Source: Alistipes sp. (GTDB lineage Bacteria; Bacteroidota; Bacteroidia; Bacteroidales; Rikenellaceae). Taken from it: a DNA stretch of 9,177 bases. The translations under genes and the position numbers were made by a program. Each line of letters begins with the position of its first letter. The first letter of the stretch is position 1. The notes beneath the pieces were generated by a model. That model had not been told where the DNA came from and did no database searches. It worked only from the letters and a program-made list of their open reading frames with translations. Positions 1 to 5,380 of this stretch are shown here, in pieces. The DNA is taken from NCBI GenBank assembly GCA_017380955.1, contig JAFOCZ010000163.1, positions 1-9,177 of the forward strand. Direction: 5' to 3'.

Positions 1-297
1 GATAGCCATAAACACCAAGCAACCGAGGAGCAACACAATCTCCACTGCGCACAAACGCACCTGAAGCATACGATTCTTGAAGAAGAAGATAGTCACCAAA
101 GGCAACACCGTAGCAAGCGAGAGAAGGATACCCATCCACAATGCCGACTGCGACTGCAACTCGCTCTTTAGCGAGAATGCCGTGAGGTTGAAGACCTCGC
201 CACTGTCGACAACAAAGGTTGCGATAGGGGCAAATAGCGTGACGCTCATAAGCGCCACAGCAAGTAAGAGATAGAGTGACTGAATACGCTGAATCAT
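1..297 (-). CDS. DUF4293 family membrane protein (N-terminal 99 residues; cut by window edge)
   Basis: The frame opens with ATG at 297 and stays open to base 1, so only 99 N-terminal residues are visible and the C-terminus lies outside the window. The protein starts MIQRIQSLYLLLAVALMSVT, which is the characteristic opening of the DUF4293 family, small multi-helix integral membrane proteins of Bacteroidota whose function is unknown. Three hydrophobic segments are visible: about residues 7-29, 52-73 and 82-99. A polar stretch (about 30-51) joins the first two. The full family is usually about 140-160 residues, so perhaps a third is missing. The start lies 18 bp after the stop of the glycosyltransferase gene with no promoter motif seen between, so it is probably the next gene of the mltG unit. 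The family call rests on the opening motif and membrane layout recalled from the family, not on a search. Confidence 0.8.
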   Translation of the reverse strand, partial: MIQRIQSLYLLLAVALMSVTLFAPIATFVVDSGEVFNLTAFSLKSELQSQSALWMGILLSLATVLPLVTIFFFKNRMLQVRLCAVEIVLLLGCLVFMAI

Positions 298-315
298 AGT
301 TATTTACGTTTTAAA

Positions 316-1281
316 TTATTTTTCAATTCTTTTGTCTATAAGGTAGTGGTTACGCTCCGTAGCACGGCGGTTTATCATCTCGCCCAAGAATCCTGCGAGG
401 AACAACTGCACGCCGAGCACTATGGCCAGGAGCGCCAGGTAGAACATAGGCTGCTCAGTAACTCCGCGCCACACAAGACCACTATGCTGCGAGTATATCT
501 TGTCAATGATAATCCACACCGCGGTGATGCCACCAAAGAGGAACATCAGCGTGCCAAGACCTCCAAAGAGGTACATTGGCGAGCGTCCGAAGTGCGACAT
601 AAAGGTGATGGAGATTAGGTCGAGATAACCCTTTATCATACGCTCCATACCAAATTTCGAGACGCCATACTTACGCTCCTGATGCTCGACAACCTTCTCG
701 CCAATACGCTTGAAACCTGCGTTTTTCGCCAAAATAGGGATATAACGATGCATCTCGCCATATACCTCGATGCTCTTGACAACCTTACGGCGATAGGCCT
801 TGAGTCCGCAGTTGAAGTCGTGGAGTTTTATGCCCGACATCAAACGCGCCGTGAGGTTGAAGAACTTACTGGGCCAGCGCTTGCCGACAGGGTCATAACG
901 CTTGCGCTTCCATCCCGACACAAGGTCGTAACCATCCTCCAAAATCATACGGCGCATCTCGGGAATCTCATCCGGAGAGTCCTGCAAATCGGCATCCATA
1001 GTGAATACCACCTCGCCATCGGCCATCTCGAAACCACAATACAGGGCTGCCGACTTGCCATAGTTACGCATAAAACTGATGGCACGAATAGCCGAATACT
1101 GCTCCTTGAGACTTTGGACTACCGCCCACGACTCATCCGTAGAGCCATCGTCGACCATAATAATCTCGTACGAGAGGCTATTCTTCTGCGCCACGCGGTC
1201 TATCCACGCCACAAGTTCGGGTAACGACTCCGCCTCGTTGTACAGAGGTACTACGACAGATATATCTAAACCTTTATCCAT
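316..1281 (-). CDS. Family 2 glycosyltransferase, polyprenyl-phosphate (DPM1/GtrB-like) type with two C-terminal TM helices
   Basis: This 321-residue protein is a complete GT-A glycosyltransferase. The family moves a sugar from a nucleotide donor to a polyprenyl phosphate at the cytoplasmic face of the inner membrane, supplying a lipid-linked sugar for envelope glycans. Motifs in order: the nucleotide-binding opening SVVVPLYNEAESLPELV (8-24), VDDGSTD (43-49), the metal-binding DADLQD (96-101), the acceptor-region DFNCGLKAYRR (155-165), and ERKYGVSKFG (202-211). Two membrane helices follow at about 236-258 and 279-301, then a basic tail. This is the layout of GtrB, ArnC and DPM1-like enzymes. 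ATG at 1281 starts 12 bp after the stop of the DUF4199 gene, so the two are very likely co-transcribed. The sugar, and whether the acceptor is undecaprenyl phosphate, cannot be read from the sequence; no symbol is assigned for that reason. Confidence 0.93.
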   Translation of the reverse strand: MDKGLDISVVVPLYNEAESLPELVAWIDRVAQKNSLSYEIIMVDDGSTDESWAVVQSLKEQYSAIRAISFMRNYGKSAALYCGFEMADGEVVFTMDADLQDSPDEIPEMRRMILEDGYDLVSGWKRKRYDPVGKRWPSKFFNLTARLMSGIKLHDFNCGLKAYRRKVVKSIEVYGEMHRYIPILAKNAGFKRIGEKVVEHQERKYGVSKFGMERMIKGYLDLISITFMSHFGRSPMYLFGGLGTLMFLFGGITAVWIIIDKIYSQHSGLVWRGVTEQPMFYLALLAIVLGVQLFLAGFLGEMINRRATERNHYLIDKRIEK

Positions 1282-1293
1282 ACTTTACATATA

Positions 1294-1875
1294 TTAGAAC
1301 TCCATCTCGCGGTACTCGGGTTTGCGTGACACCACACCTGCGATGACAAAGCCCGGAAGAGCACCAAAGAGAATATAGTTGTTGAATGCTGAGAATACAT
1401 TGGCAAGCATAGTGGGTGGCGTAGAGGTGCGCATAGCGTGAGCGAAGTCATCGAAAATCTTGAGGTCCGAAGCCGAAACACCCATACCACCATACAACTC
1501 CCTCATATCCTCGATGCGAGACATAACGCCCGCCACATAGTTGTCATAGCCCATTGCCGAGGTGAAGATGGTATCGCCAGCGCCTACGATGACACCCGCA
1601 AACATCGACACCAGGAGGATATACGACATAGCCATACCATAGGAGTAGCCCACCTGTGGGTCACACGCCGCAGCACGACGGCGCGAGAAGCGCAACAACA
1701 GCCATATGAACACCACACAGGCGATGACGGTCTCACCGAGATAGAGTATCGACAATGTTGAGAGCGGCATATCGCTGAAGAACAACACATAACGCTCGAA
1801 GATTCGTGATGCCGCCATAATAATACCCAGGATTGCTCCCGAGCGCATCACATCATACCAAAATTCCTTATTCAT
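1294..1875 (-). CDS. DUF4199 family integral membrane protein
   Basis: This 193-residue protein has four predicted membrane segments: about residues 11-33, 45-63, 79-104 and 164-184. An arginine-rich turn (RFSRRR, 62-67) follows the second segment. A hydrophilic loop of about 50 residues, containing YDNYVAGVMSRIEDMRELYG (110-129), separates the last two. Size, layout and the opening NKEFWYDVMRSGAILGI fit DUF4199, a Bacteroidota membrane family with no assigned function. It starts 14 bp after the mltG stop and ends 12 bp before a glycosyltransferase. In Bacteroidales genomes I recall DUF4199 genes sitting beside such glycosyltransferases, which suggests a role linked to lipid-linked sugars or another accessory envelope role; that is inference. 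ATG at 1875 is the natural start, as the operon spacing leaves little room for alternatives. Confidence 0.82.
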   Translation of the reverse strand: MNKEFWYDVMRSGAILGIIMAASRIFERYVLFFSDMPLSTLSILYLGETVIACVVFIWLLLRFSRRRAAACDPQVGYSYGMAMSYILLVSMFAGVIVGAGDTIFTSAMGYDNYVAGVMSRIEDMRELYGGMGVSASDLKIFDDFAHAMRTSTPPTMLANVFSAFNNYILFGALPGFVIAGVVSRKPEYREMEF

Positions 1876-1889
1876 ATTTCTACAGTTTA

Positions 1890-2906
1890 TTATCGTATAT
1901 TCATCTTGTTCAGGGCACGGTGATATGCCTGAGCATTGCGGTTATGCTCTGCGAGGCTCTTCGCAAAGTTGTGACGACCATCCATCTCGGGACGCGCACA
2001 GAAGTATAGGTAGTCGTGATTCTCGTAGTTGAGAACACCCTCTATGGCTGCCATATCGGGCATTGCGATAGGCGTAGGGGGAAGACCACGATACATATAG
2101 GTGTTATATGGCGAGTCTATCTCCTTATGCTTGTCGAGTACACGCTTTATGGAGAAGTCTCCTGCGGCATACTTTAGCGTAGGGTCTGCCTGAAGTGGCA
2201 TATCAATCTTTAGGCGGTTGACATATACTCCTGCCACACGCGCCATCTCCTCCTTGGCATTGGTCTCCTCGTGGACTATAGATGCAAGCGTCATAACCTC
2301 ATATGGCGTAAGACCCAATCTCTCGAGTTGCTCCTGACGCTTTGCAGATGCCCAGAACTTATCGGACTCGGCCTTTAGTTTGCGCACCAAAGCCTCGGGA
2401 GTGATGTTGCGATATACCTCATATGTATTTGGCAGAAAGATAGAGAACATAGCCTCGGCACTCTTAAAGCCAAGGTCTTTCATAAGCGCCTTATCACGCA
2501 ATGCCGAGAGCACCGCCAAAGAGTCGGCATCTATCTGTCGTGCGATTTTACCAGCCAAAATCTCGGGTGTGCGGGCATTGTTTATCGTGAGACGCACGCT
2601 ATTATCCGAGCCAAACTTTAGGATGCGCGCCACCTGCACCACATTCATACCCTCATCAAAGGTATACTTGCCAGCCTCGATGCCACGGTCGAGGTTTATG
2701 CGCTTGGCATAGATGTCAAAAGACCAACGATAGAGCAACGACGACTTCACCTTTTCGGTCATCTCCTCGTAGGTCTCACCCTCGCGAAGTATCACAGTAA
2801 AGCGATTTTCGACTGCTGGGCCAAAAAACATTTGATACATCCAAACGCCCGTAACTCCCACTGTAGCAGCGAGAACAAGTAGTATTACAATAATTTTCTT
2901 CTTCAT
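1890..2906 (-). CDS. mltG: Endolytic murein transglycosylase MltG (YceG-like)
   Basis: MltG is an inner-membrane lytic transglycosylase that cuts nascent glycan strands and is thought to set where polymerisation ends. The 338-residue protein has a short cytoplasmic start and one membrane anchor (about 4-26). A LysM-like region follows, including VILREGETYEEM (38-49), and then the catalytic YceG domain to the C-terminus. Diagnostic motifs are FLPNTYEVYRN (157-167), LASIVHEETN (207-216), VYVNRLKIDMPLQADPTLKYA (227-247), SPYNTYMYRGLPPTPI (265-280) and the terminal HNFAKSLAEHN (312-322). The catalytic Glu of the family lies in the ASIV.xET motif; E213 and E214 are both present, while the position that is Glu in the E. 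coli IVEKET motif is His (H212). A GTG at 2954 in frame would add 16 residues but lies upstream of the promoter -7 box, so ATG 2906 is chosen. It heads a unit with DUF4199, a glycosyltransferase and DUF4293. Confidence 0.95.
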   Translation of the reverse strand: MKKKIIVILLVLAATVGVTGVWMYQMFFGPAVENRFTVILREGETYEEMTEKVKSSLLYRWSFDIYAKRINLDRGIEAGKYTFDEGMNVVQVARILKFGSDNSVRLTINNARTPEILAGKIARQIDADSLAVLSALRDKALMKDLGFKSAEAMFSIFLPNTYEVYRNITPEALVRKLKAESDKFWASAKRQEQLERLGLTPYEVMTLASIVHEETNAKEEMARVAGVYVNRLKIDMPLQADPTLKYAAGDFSIKRVLDKHKEIDSPYNTYMYRGLPPTPIAMPDMAAIEGVLNYENHDYLYFCARPEMDGRHNFAKSLAEHNRNAQAYHRALNKMNIR

Positions 2907-2920
2907 TTTTTCAAAATTTA

Positions 2921-2951
2921 TTTGCAAAGATACAATTTTTTTGTACTTTTG
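2921..2951 (+). promoter_or_regulatory. Promoter of the SRP RNA gene
   Basis: TTTG at 2921-2924 (-33 element) is followed after exactly 19 bases by TACTTTTG at 2944-2951, matching the Bacteroidota -7 consensus TAnnTTTG. The expected transcription start is about 5-7 bases beyond, at 2956-2958, which coincides with the first base pairs of the SRP RNA closing stem (GGGTAAG from 2957). The A/T-rich spacer contains a run of seven T (2936-2942). Both elements and their spacing are perfect, as expected for a highly expressed stable RNA. Confidence 0.85.
2925..2932 (-). promoter_or_regulatory. Promoter -7 element for the mltG unit (TATCTTTG)
   Basis: On the minus strand the bases read TATCTTTG, an exact match to the Bacteroidota primary-sigma -7 consensus TAnnTTTG. 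It ends 18 bases before the mltG ATG at 2906, giving a leader of only about 10-15 nt, which fits the lack of a Shine-Dalgarno site. No clear TTTG -33 element is found 19-20 bases upstream. The element sits directly beside the -33 box of the divergent ffs promoter, so the two promoters overlap. Confidence 0.6.
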
Positions 2952-2956
2952 CACTC

Positions 2957-3053
2957 GGGTAAGTCTTATACGACCAGCTCCTGCAGAACCCCCCCAGGCG
3001 AGGAATCGAGCAAGGGTATGCGGTTGTAGCGGTGCGATATAAGTAGCTTACCC
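2957..3053 (+). ncRNA. ffs: Signal recognition particle RNA, small bacterial (4.5S) type
   Basis: This RNA binds Ffh to form the signal recognition particle, which delivers ribosomes making membrane proteins to FtsY and the Sec translocon. The fold can be followed by eye. GGGTAAG (2957-2963) pairs with CTTACCC (3047-3053), and CTTATA (2965-2970) with TATAAG (3038-3043). ACC (2973-2975) pairs with GGT (3031-3033), and GCT (2977-2979) with AGC (3028-3030). CTGCA (2981-2985) pairs with TGCGG (3019-3023, one G-U). The Ffh-binding tip is canonical: CAGG (2995-2998) faces AGCA (3009-3012) across the symmetric loop, closed by CGA/TCG and capped by the tetraloop GGAA (3002-3005). Length is about 97 nt, normal for the small class without an Alu domain. 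It has its own promoter and a T-run terminator, is divergent from mltG and convergent with the Yip1 gene. Confidence 0.95.
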
Positions 3054-3060
3054 TTTTTTT
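3047..3060 (+). terminator. Intrinsic terminator of ffs (closing stem plus T-run)
   Basis: The 3' strand of the RNA's closing stem (CTTACCC) is followed at once by seven T residues at 3054-3060. The RNA's own terminal helix with 2957-2963 therefore probably acts as the terminator hairpin. The T-run ends 4 bp before the stop codon of the convergent Yip1-type gene. On the minus strand the same hairpin is not followed by a T-run, so it should not stop transcription arriving from the Yip1 side. Confidence 0.7.
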
Positions 3061-3064
3061 ATGC

Positions 3065-3673
3065 CTATAGCTGAACTACCGAAACAACAAACGATATCAC
3101 AAGTATTGCGATATATAGTTTCAGCACTCCAAAGCGTCCCCACTTCTCGACATTCATAACACTGCGGTATGCCGTATAACTCCAGTAGAGATACCAAATC
3201 ATAATAAGCGCCGTTACCACAGTCATCACTACCGACATCTGTGGTGCTTGCCCGTACGCCACAAGAGGGTTTGTTGCAAAGGTCGAGAATGCTACCCTAT
3301 CGCCAACAACACCCAATAACATCAAAAGCGTCAGTGGTGAGCGAGCATAAAGCATACGCGCCACGACATCTACAAACGACGTTGTGCCAAAGCGGAATGA
3401 CGTGAAGGCAAAGATAAGCGAGGAGCAAAGTCCTAAGAATATTGCCATCCTAACCTGTCCGAAGAGCGAGATATGACCCCAGGTGTAACTGAAGAGTGTG
3501 GCAGGGATAATGTCGTAGTGCCATCCTGCGATAGCACCCACTATGAGCCACACAATACCCCACAACATAGCGTTGGAGGTAGATATCTGCTGTGGGCGAT
3601 GGAGTATCTTACGCACTATTTCGCCAAACGAGGGCAGACGTAATGCCGAGGGTTTAATACTATTTCTGCTCAT
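3065..3673 (-). CDS. Yip1-family-like inner-membrane protein, five TM helices
   Basis: This 202-residue protein has a hydrophilic, basic N-terminus (1-33). Five hydrophobic segments follow, at about 34-52, 73-93, 112-130, 145-166 and 183-201, ending almost at the last helix. The spread of helices, the conserved-looking GTTSFVDVVARMLYARSPL (96-114) between helices 2 and 3, and the polar WSYTAYRSVMNVEKWG (164-179) before the last helix fit the Yip1 / DUF1282 group. Bacterial members of this group have no settled function. ATG at 3673 lies 6 bp after the stop of the barrel gene, so translation may be coupled. As third gene behind a secreted TPR protein and an outer-membrane barrel, it could be the inner-membrane partner of an envelope complex; that is inference. 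The stop codon is 4 bp from the T-run of the convergent ffs gene, and no terminator of its own is seen. Confidence 0.8.
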   Translation of the reverse strand: MSRNSIKPSALRLPSFGEIVRKILHRPQQISTSNAMLWGIVWLIVGAIAGWHYDIIPATLFSYTWGHISLFGQVRMAIFLGLCSSLIFAFTSFRFGTTSFVDVVARMLYARSPLTLLMLLGVVGDRVAFSTFATNPLVAYGQAPQMSVVMTVVTALIMIWYLYWSYTAYRSVMNVEKWGRFGVLKLYIAILVISFVVSVVQL

Positions 3674-3679
3674 AACACA

Positions 3680-5353
3680 CTAAAACTCAATCTTTACACC
3701 AGCCATACCGCCAATGCCATTGCGATAGTAGTAGGCATAATCGTAGATACTCTGATTAAGGAGGTTACAACCATCGATGAATATCTCAACTCTATTTGAG
3801 GCGCGGAAACTGATGCCCACGCCGAGGTCGAAGATTGTAGGTGCTACGAAGGCCTCGTAGTTGATACCCTCCTCCGCGATTGCCGACCAGCGACGCTTAC
3901 CGAGGAGTTCACCCTTAGCGTAGAACTTCCAGCGCTTGATGTTATACTCCACATCCACCGAGCCACGCATACGCGCATCGCTAACAACATACTCACCCTT
4001 AGAGTTATCGCCGTGCGCAGCAAACTTAGCGCCGATGCTAAGACCTCCCACAGGGCGGTACTCCACCTCCGCACCGAAGAATAGGCGGTTGTTGTCGGTG
4101 GTTGCAACACCAAACGTGCCCACCTCGTTGATATACCACAACACCTGGTTGTGCATAAAGTTAGCACCGAAGTATGCCCTGTATGCCAACTTCGATGAGA
4201 AGGCAACACCGGCAACACCTATAGAGAGGTTGTAACTGCGTGTGTTAGGCATCTCAAGCAGAGCCTCTGATGCGTGTAAGTAATCTATAAACGGATTTAT
4301 CTCGAACAACTGCGCAGTGCTATTCTGCGACACTGTGGTGTTTACATCGACATATGGCTGCAACGCATCGAGACCAAAATCGAAGTCGAGGCGCAGGCGT
4401 GGCAATACAAAGTGCGACGCCTTATCGTGGTTACGCACCCTGTCGTATAGGTATCCCACCGCAGCATCCACCTTCACGATATCGAAATCGCGAGCATACT
4501 GCACCGAGCCTCCGAAGCGCATATCACGATAGGCTGTGGATGTACTCTGCCACATATCATACTCCAAGTCGAGACCTATGACATTATCGTGGAAATCACG
4601 CTTCAGGCGCACAGCACCACCAGCATTGAACTCCGACACAGATGCAAAGGCATTACCCTCCGACAAAGGCATATGGTTCCAGAAGCCACCACGAGCCTCA
4701 ACGCAGAAGTTCAGGCGCGACAAATCGGCGAAACTATCGCCATAGCGCAACGTAGCATCGGCATCGTGGAAGAGGTCGCGCGAAGGGTTGTTAAGCACTG
4801 CATAGCGGTTATAGAAGTCGCAGTCGTAGGTGAGGGCGGCCTCGAAGGTCTGCTTACCTGTGACAACACCGCCATTTACCGATACTCTATTGCGCATATC
4901 ATAACTATCGGCAATAGAGCGCACCACGCCAGCATCGTTCCGACGCTGCGAAAAGTTGCCATCGTGGTCGATGCCAACACCGAAATATCCCATACGCACA
5001 TTCTGCGTCATAAACCTAAACGCGCCATCCGACACCAAAGGATATCCCGATGCCAGGCGTGTGTAGAAGTGCTCCGAACGGCTATAGTCCCAATAACTTG
5101 CCGTTGCGGGCTTGAAGTTATGGTCTTGGAGTTTTATCTGCCAGGTATCGGGGTATACGTTGTAGACGATATCGGGCTCCATCTCGTTGTTCTCGGCAAT
5201 AGTAGCAGGAACATCGAGTTTCGTAGCCGTGGCAATCTCGGGGGTGTATATCGTTGTCACCTCCACACGCTTATGCTCCTGTGCCGAGAGGCCGAGTGGC
5301 GCAACGATAGCACACGAAATGAGAAATATGGTAATATGTTTCAGGTATCTCAT
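3680..5353 (-). CDS. Outer-membrane beta-barrel protein, TonB-receptor-like barrel without a plug domain
   Basis: This is a predicted outer-membrane protein of 557 residues from ATG 5353. Residues 1-24 form a signal peptide, MRYLKHITIFLISCAIVAPL followed by GLSA, with Gln at +1 as is usual in Bacteroidota. ATG at 5371 would add six residues including an Asp in the n-region, so it is less likely, though its 9-bp gap to the upstream stop is attractive. A periplasmic stretch (about 30-85) contains YTPEIATATKLDVPATI (36-52). From about 95 alternating hydrophobic/aromatic strands run to the end. The terminal IDGCNLLNQSIYDY (526-539) and final Phe resemble the last strands of TonB-dependent receptors. 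No plug domain, CarboxypepD-like domain or TonB box is visible, and the length is well below the roughly 700-1000 residues of true receptors. It lies between a TPR protein and a Yip1-type protein. Substrate and role are unknown. Confidence 0.85.
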   Translation of the reverse strand: MRYLKHITIFLISCAIVAPLGLSAQEHKRVEVTTIYTPEIATATKLDVPATIAENNEMEPDIVYNVYPDTWQIKLQDHNFKPATASYWDYSRSEHFYTRLASGYPLVSDGAFRFMTQNVRMGYFGVGIDHDGNFSQRRNDAGVVRSIADSYDMRNRVSVNGGVVTGKQTFEAALTYDCDFYNRYAVLNNPSRDLFHDADATLRYGDSFADLSRLNFCVEARGGFWNHMPLSEGNAFASVSEFNAGGAVRLKRDFHDNVIGLDLEYDMWQSTSTAYRDMRFGGSVQYARDFDIVKVDAAVGYLYDRVRNHDKASHFVLPRLRLDFDFGLDALQPYVDVNTTVSQNSTAQLFEINPFIDYLHASEALLEMPNTRSYNLSIGVAGVAFSSKLAYRAYFGANFMHNQVLWYINEVGTFGVATTDNNRLFFGAEVEYRPVGGLSIGAKFAAHGDNSKGEYVVSDARMRGSVDVEYNIKRWKFYAKGELLGKRRWSAIAEEGINYEAFVAPTIFDLGVGISFRASNRVEIFIDGCNLLNQSIYDYAYYYRNGIGGMAGVKIEF

Positions 5354-5380
5354 AATATCTAAGTAAATCATTGGTTAACA

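Noticed and set aside
77..274. Small plus-strand open frame of 65 codons
   Set aside because: It is antisense to the DUF4293 gene, whose minus-strand reading has the family's opening motif and membrane helices.
682..1224. Open frame of 180 codons on the plus strand opposite the glycosyltransferase
   Set aside because: The opposite strand carries all glycosyltransferase motifs in order, so this frame is a shadow.
2907..2954. GTG at 2954 as a longer start for mltG
   Set aside because: It would put the start upstream of the -7 promoter box and add 16 residues ahead of a normal MKKKIIV membrane-anchor start.
4589..5362. Long open frame (257 codons) on the plus strand opposite the barrel gene
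   Set aside because: It is antisense to a convincing outer-membrane protein, its translation has no recognisable domain, and composition is what the complementary strand of this codon usage yields.
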